This document shows, piece by piece, positions 15,747 through 22,633 of a stretch of DNA of 25,137 bases (positions are counted from its first letter, which is position 1; the number at the start of each line of letters is the position of its first letter). The notes under the pieces are model-generated. The model saw only the letters and a program-made list of their open reading frames with translations. It searched no databases and was not told the DNA's origin. A program made the translations under genes and the position numbers. This stretch comes from DASPKW01 sp038244055 (GTDB lineage Bacteria; Planctomycetota; Phycisphaerae; Tepidisphaerales; Tepidisphaeraceae). The stretch covers positions 1-25,137 of the forward strand of contig JBBRTW010000043.1 in the NCBI GenBank assembly GCA_038244055.1. Reading direction: 5' to 3'.

Positions 15747-15832
15747 CACGGGCATCTTGCCCGTGACAGCAGCTTTGCTTTTGAAAGCGCTGAATTTCCA
15801 AATGCACATCCAACATGGGCAGGATGCCCATG
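15747..15832. repeat. Inverted pair of short palindromic repeats (REP/BIME-like)
   Basis: Copy one is CACGGGCATCTTGCCCGTG (15747-15765), with 8 bp arms and a 3-base centre. Copy two is CATGGGCAGGATGCCCATG (15814-15832), likewise with 8 bp arms. Reading copy one on the other strand gives CACGGGCAAGATGCCCGTG followed by GTAC, and copy two is followed by CTAC. They are therefore the same element in opposite orientations, 48 bases apart. The pair lies between the pseudopilin stop and the response regulator start. Confidence 0.9.
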
Positions 15833-15850
15833 CTACGAAAAATTGAAATG

Positions 15851-16477
15851 TCAGTCGGCGACCGGGGTATCGAGGTCCTTGAGGCACTCCTGGTAGTTCA
15901 TGGTGGCGGCCGAGCCATCCATGATGGCGGCGTTGATGAGGCCCGTACCGTGCCAGTCGGGGAGGGCGTCGAAGGCAAAAACGGTGGTGGGGCGGCGGAA
16001 CTCGAAGAGGTTTTTGCCGGCCGCGGTGGTCTTGATATCGCCGGTGTCGCGCCAGTCGTAGCTGGAGCCATATTTCTCGAAGATGCCGCCGTCGCTGAGG
16101 CAGTGGTAGCCTTCGCGGGCGGTGATGTAGGCGCGGAGGGTGCTTTCCCAAGAGGTCTTGCTGATGTCGCTGGGGAGGGGGAAGCGGTGATCGTTGTCGC
16201 CGGCGTAGAGATTGAGGGCCAGGGCGATGTGGCGGAGGTTGGCGAGGCAGGAGACGCTCTGGCTGGAGGCTTTGGCGCGGCTGAGAACAGGGAGGAGCAA
16301 GGCGATGAGCACGGCGATAACGCCGATGACAATCAGCAGTTCGGTGATGGTGAATGCCCGGCGCGCAGCGACGAATGCAACCGTCGAGCGAACCCTTGTA
16401 TAACAAGGGTGCGGTTCGGTGGTTTTGGCGGCCCGAGAAGGTGGGCGAGGCGTCATTCCCAGGTGTCGAATCAGCAC
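15851..16477 (-). CDS. Type II secretion/type IV pilin-like pseudopilin
   Basis: The frame gives 208 residues from an ATG at 16477. The prepilin signature RRAFTITELLIVIGVIAVLI has Glu at +5 (E46) and a long hydrophobic helix, but Ala rather than Gly precedes the processed Phe (F42). A periplasmic domain follows, with NLRHIALALNLYAGDN and a late WHGTGLINAAIMDGSAATMN. This recalls the H-X9-DG motif of planctomycete pseudopilins but has ten residues between His and Asp. The leader of about 41 residues is very long; an internal ATG (M8) shortens it only slightly, and the frame's leader contains an 8 bp-arm hairpin (16392-16410), so the true start is uncertain. No other secretion gene is nearby; planctomycetes carry many such scattered pseudopilins. 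Confidence 0.8.
   Translation of the reverse strand: MLIRHLGMTPRPPSRAAKTTEPHPCYTRVRSTVAFVAARRAFTITELLIVIGVIAVLIALLLPVLSRAKASSQSVSCLANLRHIALALNLYAGDNDHRFPLPSDISKTSWESTLRAYITAREGYHCLSDGGIFEKYGSSYDWRDTGDIKTTAAGKNLFEFRRPTTVFAFDALPDWHGTGLINAAIMDGSAATMNYQECLKDLDTPVAD
16389..16418. repeat. Hairpin inside the predicted pseudopilin leader
   Basis: ACCCTTGT (16392-16399) and ACAAGGGT (16403-16410) form a perfect 8 bp stem around ATA. CGAACC and GGTTCG just outside (16389-16394, 16413-16418) are also complementary, giving an alternative or extended stem. It may be an operator or a leader structure if translation actually begins further downstream. Confidence 0.55.
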
Positions 16478-16764
16478 GGCCGCTCCATGCGATGCATATC
16501 GGCCCCTTGGGAAACCGGCCTGCGGTCGGCCGATCTCCGCCAGTCTTTCACCAGAGTATTCGATTTGTCCCGTGCGTCAAGAAAATGATGCAGGGGATTA
16601 TAAATGCAAAGGTTAGCGGAGAAATGACTTGCATCAATTGGGGGTATGGGGGCAGAATAAGGCGAATATGACAAGGCGGGGTGGGAAGTGCGTCGATCTG
16701 ATGTTTGGACGGCAACTTCCCGGTTGACTTGGCGTATAGTGGAGTGGGGGAACAGGAGAACGCG

Positions 16765-18267
16765 ATGAAGCACGGAATTGGCCGGTGGTGCGCGGGTTTG
16801 GTGGTGGGGTTGTGTGCGGCGATTGTTTATGGGGAGGAATGGAAGAATCCCAAGGCCAACATCCCGCCCAAGGCCACGCCGCAGCGCCGTAATGCGGGCG
16901 AAGGCGCTCCGCCCCTGCCATTGCCCGCAACGCCGCTTCGCCGCAGCGAGAAGAAACGCGAGCCAAGCCCGCCCGCGCTGGTGGGGAATCTGACGTTCTC
17001 CGAGACGACCCAGAAGAAGAGCGGGTTCCAGTGGGAAACGACTATCATCGATATCGAGAAGTGGGTGAATTTCACCAACGACCAGTTGGGGCAGCGCTAT
17101 CGATTCGTCGGGACTGATTTCACGAAGTTCAGCTACGACCCGGCCGAGCTGCCGATCGTCTATTTCACGGGCTGGAAGGCGATGCCGAACTTGGATGATG
17201 GGACCATCCAGCGCATGCGGCAGTATCTGCTGGATGGCGGGACGTGGGTTGTGCATAGCAACTGCGGGCGTCCGGAATTTAATAATTCGTTCCGCGAACA
17301 GATCCGGCGCATGTTCCCCGATAAGGAAATGGCGGCCATCCCGACCGATCACCCGATTTTCCAGGCGTATCACAAGATCACTGAGATGCGCGTGCGGAAG
17401 GACAAGGACCCGTGGAAGACGATCCCGCCGCTGCTGGAGACGCTGAATATCGGCACGCGGGCGGCCATCATTTTTTCGCCCATCGACCTCTCCTGCGGCT
17501 GGGATGCCGATGCCAACCCGATCGAGGGCGGCATTCTGTATCATCAGCACGATGCCCTGAAACTCGGCGCGAATATCACGACCTATTGCCTGGCCGAGTA
17601 TCAGTACGGCCGATTTTTCGCGCATCAAAAGGTGTATCACCAGGACGACCTGAAAACGCGCGATCAGCTTGTGCTCGGGCAGCTCGTACACAACGGCGAC
17701 TGGGATTCCACGCCGCACGGTTTGCCGAACCTGCTCAAAAATATCGACCAGAGCACGACGTTGAACGTGCAGTTCAAGCGCGTGCCGGTGGACCCCGAAA
17801 AGGGCGATCTCTTCAGCTACCCGGTCATCTACATGAGCGGCCAGCGCGCCTTCGCCTTCAGCGATGCGGCCGCCAAGCGCCTGCGGGAATATCTGGATAA
17901 CGGCGGCACGCTGGTGGTCGACTGCGCCATCGGCAGCAGCGAATTCGACAAAGCCTTCCGCGAGCAGATCAAGAAAGTCTACTCCGACCGCCCGCTCAAG
18001 ACCCTGGCGGTGGATCATCCAATCATGAACTTCGTCCACGATGAGCGGAAGATCACCCTGGCACCCCTGGGCAAGCAGCTTTATCCGCGTATCAACACGC
18101 CGCAGTTGGAAGCGGTGGAGATCGACGGCGTGATCCGCGTGATCTATTCATCCCTGAGCATGTCGGCCGGCTGGGAGCAATTGCCGCGTGCGTATGACAA
18201 GGGGTATACGGATGAGGATTCGTTGAAGCTGGGGGTGAATGTGTTGATGTATGTGGTGAGTCATTGA
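16765..18267 (+). CDS. Exported protein with two tandem DUF4159 domains
   Basis: The ATG at 16765 has AGGAG at 6 bases and directly begins a signal peptide (MKHGIGRWCAGLVVGLCAAI, likely cut near YGEE), giving 500 residues. A Pro/Arg-rich linker (26-68) precedes two copies of the DUF4159 fold. Copy one (about 70-280) has LPIVYFTGWKAMPNLDDGTI, YLLDGGTWVV, TDHPIF, LSCGWDAD and DALKLGANI. Copy two (about 296-500) has YPVIYMSGQRAFAFSD, YLDNGGTLVV, VDHPIM, MSAGWEQ and DSLKLGVNV. Both are complete. DUF4159 is a predicted envelope or periplasmic domain of unknown function, often encoded near MoxR/DUF58 genes. A MoxR gene lies 1.4 kb downstream here, with a toxin-antitoxin module between. Confidence 0.88.
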   Translation: MKHGIGRWCAGLVVGLCAAIVYGEEWKNPKANIPPKATPQRRNAGEGAPPLPLPATPLRRSEKKREPSPPALVGNLTFSETTQKKSGFQWETTIIDIEKWVNFTNDQLGQRYRFVGTDFTKFSYDPAELPIVYFTGWKAMPNLDDGTIQRMRQYLLDGGTWVVHSNCGRPEFNNSFREQIRRMFPDKEMAAIPTDHPIFQAYHKITEMRVRKDKDPWKTIPPLLETLNIGTRAAIIFSPIDLSCGWDADANPIEGGILYHQHDALKLGANITTYCLAEYQYGRFFAHQKVYHQDDLKTRDQLVLGQLVHNGDWDSTPHGLPNLLKNIDQSTTLNVQFKRVPVDPEKGDLFSYPVIYMSGQRAFAFSDAAAKRLREYLDNGGTLVVDCAIGSSEFDKAFREQIKKVYSDRPLKTLAVDHPIMNFVHDERKITLAPLGKQLYPRINTPQLEAVEIDGVIRVIYSSLSMSAGWEQLPRAYDKGYTDEDSLKLGVNVLMYVVSH

Positions 18268-18345
18268 GGGGCGAAGGATTAAGGATTAATAGGCGACTTC
18301 GATGCCGCATCACTCACCGTGTGCAATTCCGCGCCTTTGAACAAG

Positions 18346-18388
18346 CCGGGACAGAGCGCCGGAGCGCAGCGACGGAGCGCCGTCCCGG
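18346..18388. repeat. GC-rich hairpin downstream of the DUF4159 gene
   Basis: CCGGGAC (18346-18352) pairs with GTCCCGG (18382-18388). The interior contains two copies of GGAGCGC (18361-18367, 18374-18380). It could serve as a terminator-like structure or be another dispersed repeat. It lies just before an ATG at 18389 that opens a frame I regard as starting later. Confidence 0.6.
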
Positions 18389-18475
18389 ATGGGTTCCCGC
18401 CTAACACGCGCCGAATCGCTCACAATCAATTTGGCAAACGTCAAGTGGCGAGAAGGTCGTATCCAGCAATTGATT

Positions 18476-18733
18476 ATGCACCTCACAACTGAACAACTTC
18501 GCGATCTCGTTGTCGAAACCGTGCGGAGAATCGCCGGAGATGGCCTTGTTGAACGTCGACGGATTATCGACCGAGTTGAGGAGCAAATCCGCGAGCGAGG
18601 GGAGTGGGAATTGGCAGATGATGCATGGTCAGAGTCAGTTGATCCAAAAAGCATCGGGCGAGCCAAAATCGACTACGCCATCTCAGATCTGAAGAGACAG
18701 CGCCGCCTTGAAAATCCTCAGCGAAATCGATGA
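18476..18733 (+). CDS. Small protein, possible winged-helix domain
   Basis: From ATG 18476 the product has 85 residues: a helical N-terminus (TTEQLRDLVVETVRRIAGDG), a central RRRIIDRVEEQIRERG, and a C-terminal KSIGRAKIDYAISDLKRQRR. This recalls the recognition helix and wing of winged-helix domains such as the N-terminal domain of Mrr-type restriction proteins. The frame is open from an ATG at 18389, but the extra 29 residues look non-conserved and begin at the edge of a repeat hairpin. It may be a remnant or a stand-alone regulator of the following toxin-antitoxin genes. No ribosome-binding site is visible. Function is not established. Confidence 0.5.
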   Translation: MHLTTEQLRDLVVETVRRIAGDGLVERRRIIDRVEEQIRERGEWELADDAWSESVDPKSIGRAKIDYAISDLKRQRRLENPQRNR

Positions 18734-18860
18734 GGACTACCTCAAAATGCCGAATAACATCGCGATTCCTCGAGATGATTCGCGAAACGTCTCGGATTTG
18801 CCTACTATGACCTGCAATGGTGATGGATTTGTACCGGCATATGAAGATTGGGAGCGATGA
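18708..18860 (+). CDS. Possible micro-ORF overlapping the start of the DUF433 gene
   Basis: A frame from TTG 18708 (or ATG 18747) to TGA 18858-18860 encodes 50 or 37 residues, including NNIAIPRDDSRNVSDLP and ending GFVPAYEDWER. It overlaps the previous ORF in the +1 frame. Its stop forms an ATGA overlap with an ATG of the antitoxin gene (18857), as in translational coupling. It could be a real small protein, or the C-terminal part of the winged-helix-like gene separated by a frameshift near the AAAA at 18711-18714. Coding status is uncertain. Confidence 0.3.
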   Translation: MKILSEIDEDYLKMPNNIAIPRDDSRNVSDLPTMTCNGDGFVPAYEDWER

Positions 18861-19138
18861 TGACGACGACGGAGCATTTGTATATCGTCCGCGATGACGG
18901 GATCCTTCACGGCGAGCCCATCATCAAGGGCACGCGCACGCCCGTGCGCGCCATCGTTGAGAATTGGCGCCTCGGGATTGCGCCGGAGGACATTCCACTC
19001 CATTTGCCGCATCTGACACTCGCTCAGGTATTTGATGCCTTGAGCTACTTCGCCGACCATTCCGAGGAAATTGCCAGCTATATTGAGCGAAATCGGATTC
19101 CGGAGAGTTGGATAGACCCTAGGGTCAAGCACCTGTGA
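18860..19138 (+). CDS. DUF433 antitoxin
   Basis: The product is a 92-residue DUF433 protein. The family signature is present: DDGILHGEPIIKGTRTPVRA, then a helix-turn-helix-like segment with DIPLHLPHLTLAQVFDALSY and ending in a helical IERNRIPESW. DUF433 proteins act as DNA-binding antitoxins or regulators for PIN-like DUF5615 toxins. Two adjacent ATGs (18857 and 18860) follow GGGAG; the second has the better spacing. The stop overlaps the start of the toxin gene by four bases (GTGA), so the two are translationally coupled. A putative micro-ORF ends exactly at this start. As in other toxin-antitoxin pairs, autorepression of its own promoter is expected but not visible here. Confidence 0.9.
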   Translation: MTTTEHLYIVRDDGILHGEPIIKGTRTPVRAIVENWRLGIAPEDIPLHLPHLTLAQVFDALSYFADHSEEIASYIERNRIPESWIDPRVKHL

Positions 19139-19482
19139 GCCGTCTTTTCATCAGCTTGTATCTGGACGAAGATGTGAGCGTCCTCATCGCCCGCCTCTTG
19201 CGGTCGCGGGCGCTGGCGGTGCTCACAACAACTGAAGCCGGCCAACGCTGCAAAACCGACGCGGAACAACTCGCCTTCGCCACGGACCGACAAATGGCGA
19301 TCCTCACGCACAATCACGCGGACTTTGAAGAGCTGGCGCGGCAGTATGCGAGCGCCGGGCAAACGCATTGCGGGATCATCGTCGCCGTGCGGAGATCGCC
19401 CTATGAGATCGTGCGCCGGCTTCTCGTCCTGATCGACCAGGTCACCGCTGATGAGATGGACAATCAGCTTCTTTACATTTGA
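19135..19482 (+). CDS. DUF5615 PIN-like toxin
   Basis: The 115-residue protein starts at GTG 19135, inside the antitoxin stop (GTGA overlap). It has the DUF5615 signature of the Mut7-C/PIN-like nuclease fold: acidic N-terminus LYLDEDVSVLIARLLRSR, central TDAEQLAFATDRQMAILTHN with conserved acidic Asp, and HADFEELA. The acidic residues (D, E, D near the start, later D) are likely metal ligands. The family is predicted to cleave RNA, but most members are untested. It forms a standard two-gene toxin-antitoxin unit with DUF433, a set that is common on mobile or accessory DNA and fits the local run of small ORFs and repeats. Confidence 0.88.
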   Translation: MSRLFISLYLDEDVSVLIARLLRSRALAVLTTTEAGQRCKTDAEQLAFATDRQMAILTHNHADFEELARQYASAGQTHCGIIVAVRRSPYEIVRRLLVLIDQVTADEMDNQLLYI

Positions 19483-19487
19483 TTCTC

Positions 19488-19590
19488 GGGCGAGGGCGGG
19501 GGCGAGGGTCTTTTGCCGCGAGATACAGGGCCTTTTCCCAATCCGCCGAAGACCCTCACCCTAACCCTCTCCCGAGTACAGGAGAGGGGA
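19488..19590. repeat. Dispersed PHPNPLP-type repeat with two stem-loops
   Basis: GAGGGTCTT (19504-19512) is complementary to AAGACCCTC (19549-19557). CCCTCTCC (19565-19572) pairs with GGAGAGGG (19581-19588) around an 8-base loop. Read as protein the plus strand gives DPHPNPLPSTGEG, the tell-tale spurious peptide of a repeat widespread in bacterial genomes (from memory, not searched). It lies after the toxin gene and before moxR and may act as a terminator. Confidence 0.8.
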
Positions 19591-19682
19591 CCGGGCAGCA
19601 TATTTCCGACTATCGCCAACATTATACGCAGCCGGGTATATCACGTATAACGTACTCATCGATTTAGCCGAAGGAGCCTGCC

Positions 19683-20762
19683 TTGTCTGATACCGCCACT
19701 GGATCCCCCACCCCGCAGAATGTGGATGCGGCGGCCGTTTTTATCGAACGATTCAACTCGGTCAAGGCCAAGCTGCTGGCCGAGTTGCATAAGGTGATCA
19801 TCGGGCAGGACCAGGTGCTGGAACTGCTGATGGCGGCGCTGTTCGCGCGCGGGCATTGCCTGCTGGTGGGGGTGCCGGGGCTGGCGAAAACGCTGATGAT
19901 CTCGACCTTGGCGCGGGTGCTGAAATTATCATTCAACCGCATCCAGTTCACGCCCGACCTGATGCCATCGGATATCACGGGAACGGATATTCTCGAAGAA
20001 GACACGGCCACCGGAAAGCGGGCGTTTCGGTTCGTCAAAGGGCCGATCTTTTCCAACATCATCCTGGCCGATGAAATCAACCGCACGCCCCCCAAGACCC
20101 AGGCGGCGCTGCTGCAGGCGATGCAGGAGTACCAGGTGACGGCCGGCGGGCAGACGTACACGCTGGAGCCGCCGTTTTTTGTGCTGGCGACACAGAATCC
20201 GGTTGAACAGGAGGGAACGTATCCGCTTCCCGAAGCGCAGTTGGACCGGTTCATGTTCATGGTGAACATCGGGTATCCGACCAAGAAGGAGGAGCGGGCG
20301 ATCGTGCGGCGGACGACGATGGATCTGGATGCCGAGCCCGAGGCGGTATTGTCGGCGGCGGACATCCTGCACGTGCAGAAGGTGCTGCGGAAACTGCCGG
20401 TGAGCGATCATGTGGTGGATTACGCGGTGAACCTGACGCGGGCGACCCGGCCCAAAGAGCCGGGGACGCCGCAGTTCATCAACGACTGGCTGACCTGGGG
20501 CGCGGGCCCGCGGGCGGCGCAGTACCTGGTCCTGGGGGCCAAGGCGTACGCAATCCTGCACGGGCGGCTGAATGTGAGCTGCGACGATGTGCGGGCGGTG
20601 GCCAAGCCGGTGTTAAGACACAGAATGTTTACCAACTTTAACGCCGATGCCGAAGGTGTCGGCCCGGATCAGATCGTGGAGGAGCTGATCAAGGTGGTTC
20701 CCGAGTCTCCCGGGGCGGAATACTCCCGGGCGACGGGCGATGGCGTGGCGGCGGCGACTTGA
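19683..20762 (+). CDS. MoxR-family AAA+ ATPase
   Basis: The TTG start at 19683 is supported by AAGGAG at 6 bases, giving 359 residues. AAA+ motifs are Walker A GVPGLAKT (63-70), Walker B IILADEIN with D130/E131, sensor-1 LATQNP and the arginine-finger segment EAQLDRF (R189). The MoxR-specific inserts (TPDLMPSDITGTDILEED, FVKGPIF, AALLQAMQEYQVT) are all present, and the lid domain ends in VAKPVLRHRM. MoxR ATPases act as chaperones that insert cofactors or activate periplasm-facing complexes, usually with DUF58 and von Willebrand A partners. No such partner follows here; 454 bp without a gene come next. A DUF4159 gene, a frequent neighbour in planctomycetes, is upstream. Several TATA-like boxes (for example TATAAC at 19646) precede the gene without a good -35. 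Confidence 0.96.
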   Translation: MSDTATGSPTPQNVDAAAVFIERFNSVKAKLLAELHKVIIGQDQVLELLMAALFARGHCLLVGVPGLAKTLMISTLARVLKLSFNRIQFTPDLMPSDITGTDILEEDTATGKRAFRFVKGPIFSNIILADEINRTPPKTQAALLQAMQEYQVTAGGQTYTLEPPFFVLATQNPVEQEGTYPLPEAQLDRFMFMVNIGYPTKKEERAIVRRTTMDLDAEPEAVLSAADILHVQKVLRKLPVSDHVVDYAVNLTRATRPKEPGTPQFINDWLTWGAGPRAAQYLVLGAKAYAILHGRLNVSCDDVRAVAKPVLRHRMFTNFNADAEGVGPDQIVEELIKVVPESPGAEYSRATGDGVAAAT

Positions 20763-21216
20763 TTCCAGGGTGTCGATTGGGATGGCCGGGGGAGTTAAGG
20801 ATTGAGGGGAATCGGCGGGGAAAATACAGCGATTCATCACGGTGAATCGCGCGGGTTTCGGCGTGGGTTTTGATCGCGTTTTTGGAAAGAGTTGTGTTAT
20901 CGAATGCGATGCGCCGTTGTGCAGCGGGGTGAGCCATTGCCGCGCTCGCGCGCGCTTCGAAGTGGCGGCGGAGGGGTCGCTCGATTGGCCGAAGTCAATC
21001 GAAATTTCCGCATTTTTCCACACTCGCCGATGATTCTGGCCGGACAATTCGCGGACGCCCAATCAATCGGCATACTCGTTGCATTTGAGGATCGTGGAGA
21101 TGCAATTGACACCGGTTGGGTCGGTGTCATAATCATCAGGCAGCGAGTGTACTCCGGACAGCGTATCTGTTGGCGTTTGAACGGAGCCAGAGTTGTCGGA
21201 AAGGCAGAGTTGTCTT
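20763..21216. other. 454 bp intergenic region after moxR
   Basis: No credible gene is seen; short open frames here have no family features. Two stem-loops are present: CGATTCA/TGAATCG (20830-20849) and TCGATTG/CAATCGA (20981-21002). The first, 68 bases past the moxR stop, could end its transcript, but neither has a T-tract. A strong promoter (21106-21133) lies at the right end. Confidence 0.7.
21106..21133 (+). promoter_or_regulatory. Sigma-70-type promoter for the DUF2203 gene
   Basis: TTGACA (21106-21111) and CATAAT (21128-21133) are separated by 16 bp, close to the vegetative consensus. The spacer holds an inverted repeat ACACC...GGTGT (21110-21127) that could be an operator. The ATG of the DUF2203 gene lies about 75 bases beyond the expected transcript start. 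It is the best promoter match in the window. Confidence 0.6.
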
Positions 21217-21648
21217 ATGGCCGGACCCCAGTTTCTCACGCCCGAGCCGGTTTTTTCATCGCGTCCGAAGCGGCGTTTCACGCTTGAGCAGGCCAACAAG
21301 GCGCTGCCCTTGGTGCGCCGGGTAGTCACGGATATCGTGCAGACGCGGCAGCAGGCCTCGGACCTTCAGACGCATCTTGAGGCGGCCAGCGGGGCGCAGC
21401 ACAAGCGCATCCAGGCGGATCTGGATATCGCCATCGACAAACTGCATGCTTATCTGGATGAACTCACAGAAATTGGATGTGAATTGAAGGATTTCCAGAT
21501 GGGCCTGATCGATTTCACCGGCCGGCACCAGGGGCGGGATGTATGCCTCTGCTGGAAACTCGGCGAAGAGCGGGTGGCGTATTTCCACGAGATCAACTCC
21601 GGATTCGCAGGGAGGCTGCCGGTTTCGATGCTGGAGGAGGAGAAGTAG
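21217..21648 (+). CDS. DUF2203 protein
   Basis: The product has 143 residues from ATG 21217 (a TTG at 21193 would add eight). The DUF2203 signature is clear: FTLEQANKALPLVRRVVTDI, a helical middle, then ELKDFQMGLIDFTGRHQGRD, VCLCWKLGE and YFHEINSGFAGR. It is a small, soluble, mostly helical protein of unknown function, conserved across several phyla. A near-consensus promoter precedes it and it starts a run of small plus-strand genes. The C-rich LCW motif and the His in the final block are conserved in the family but no activity is known. Confidence 0.88.
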   Translation: MAGPQFLTPEPVFSSRPKRRFTLEQANKALPLVRRVVTDIVQTRQQASDLQTHLEAASGAQHKRIQADLDIAIDKLHAYLDELTEIGCELKDFQMGLIDFTGRHQGRDVCLCWKLGEERVAYFHEINSGFAGRLPVSMLEEEK

Positions 21649-21693
21649 GCCGGGCGGGGTATAATGGGAGGGCGGAACTTTTTTGAAAGTAGT

Positions 21694-21915
21694 ATGCCGG
21701 TCTGGATTCAGCATATTCTGGTTCTGACGCTCGTGGCCGGGTGCATCGTTTACACGGCCTGGCAGGGGTGGCGTTCGCTTAACGGTAAGCGGAGCAAACT
21801 GGGGAGTTGCTGCGCCAAGGGATGCGAGGGGATGCGGAAGGAAGCGCAATCGGCCGAGCAGGCGGGGCGGCGGATTGTATTTTTGCCGGTGGAGATGTTG
21901 CGGAAGAGGAAATGA
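21694..21915 (+). CDS. Small single-helix membrane protein with CC..C motif (FeoB-associated-like)
   Basis: From ATG 21694 the product has 73 residues: one transmembrane helix (IQHILVLTLVAGCIVYTAW), a short basic segment, then SCCAKGCEG. This layout recalls FeoB-associated Cys-rich membrane proteins, but no feoB is in the window, so the comparison is structural only. An upstream ATG at 21664 overlaps a perfect TATAAT (21660-21665) and is less likely the start. The three cysteines could bind a metal. It lies 45 bp after the DUF2203 stop. Confidence 0.6.
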   Translation: MPVWIQHILVLTLVAGCIVYTAWQGWRSLNGKRSKLGSCCAKGCEGMRKEAQSAEQAGRRIVFLPVEMLRKRK

Positions 21916-21971
21916 ATCAGGCAGGAAGAAGGGTGCATGTGGCGGAACTTTAGGAGTTGGAGGGCGGTCAG

Positions 21972-21990
21972 CACGGGCGGGACGCCCGTG
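21972..21990. repeat. Short palindromic repeat copy
   Basis: CACGGGCGGGACGCCCGTG has perfect 8 bp arms (CACGGGCG/CGCCCGTG) around GGA and is followed by TCACGG. It matches the family consensus CAYGGGCRRGAYGCCCRTG. It lies in the 168 bp spacer before the DUF1844 gene. The following 22006-22033 shows a faint 7-base rhythm (ATTGCCA, ATTGACC) that may be a decayed heptamer array. Confidence 0.85.
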
Positions 21991-22083
21991 TCACGGGGAA
22001 AAGTGATTGCCAATTGACCATCGGGGACTGTGGGGCGACAATCGGGTGCGCTTGCGATTCGCGGGCGCTGATTGGAGAAGGAT

Positions 22084-22608
22084 ATGGCCGAGGAAAAGCC
22101 GTCGTTGCACATCGATCTGGATTGGAAGAAGCAGGCGCAGGAGGAGAAGAAGCGCCTGGAGGAGGAGGAAAAGAAGCGCGCCGATGAGGCGGCGGCCGCG
22201 CGGCAGGCGGTGGCTGCGCCGGCGGCGGTGGCGCCGACGGCCAAGCCCGGGGCCGATGGGGCGGCCGAAGAAGCGGTTGCGGCGACGGGGATGCGCTCGG
22301 CGATGGCCGGGCCGGGCGGCGGGGCGCGGGCCGGGGTGCGCGAAGCGCCGGCCGCAAGTTTTATGACGATGCTCAACACGATGGTGACGCAGACGATGCT
22401 GTATCTCGGCGAAGTGCCCACCAGCAGCGGGCAGACGATGATGTCGCTGGATATGGCGCGGCATCAGGTCGACACCCTCGGCGTCCTCGAAGAAAAAACC
22501 AAAGGAAACCTGACGGAAGAAGAACAGGCGGCCCTCGATGTCGCGCTGTATGAGGTCAGGATGCGGTTTGTGAGCGTCGCCGGGCAGATTATCGCGGGTG
22601 CGAATTAA
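22084..22608 (+). CDS. DUF1844 protein
   Basis: ATG 22084 has GGAG at 6 bases and gives 174 residues. A highly charged helical N-terminus (KKQAQEEKKRLEEEEKKR) and an Ala/Gly/Pro-rich linker (about 35-95) precede the DUF1844 domain. That domain has SFMTMLNTMVTQTMLYLGEV, MSLDMARHQVDTLGVLEEKT, and the closing TEEEQAALDVALYEVRMRFV. The family is small, helical, cytoplasmic and of unknown function, common in Planctomycetes, Acidobacteria and Deltaproteobacteria. The linker is longer and more repetitive than needed and may reflect GC-rich drift. The next gene follows after 25 bp. Confidence 0.9.
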   Translation: MAEEKPSLHIDLDWKKQAQEEKKRLEEEEKKRADEAAAARQAVAAPAAVAPTAKPGADGAAEEAVAATGMRSAMAGPGGGARAGVREAPAASFMTMLNTMVTQTMLYLGEVPTSSGQTMMSLDMARHQVDTLGVLEEKTKGNLTEEEQAALDVALYEVRMRFVSVAGQIIAGAN

Positions 22609-22633
22609 CAAATCATCCTTTTCAGAATGTCCT

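Noticed and set aside
16724..16740. TTGACT and TATAGT before the DUF4159 gene as a promoter
   Set aside because: They are only 5 bases apart, so they cannot be the -35 and -10 of one sigma-70 promoter.
16471..18039. 522-codon minus-strand frame opposite the DUF4159 gene
   Set aside because: The plus strand has a ribosome-binding site, signal peptide and two matched domains; the minus frame has none.
19479..19667. 62-codon frame giving DPHPNPLPSTGEG
   Set aside because: This peptide is the known spurious translation of a dispersed repeat, not a gene.
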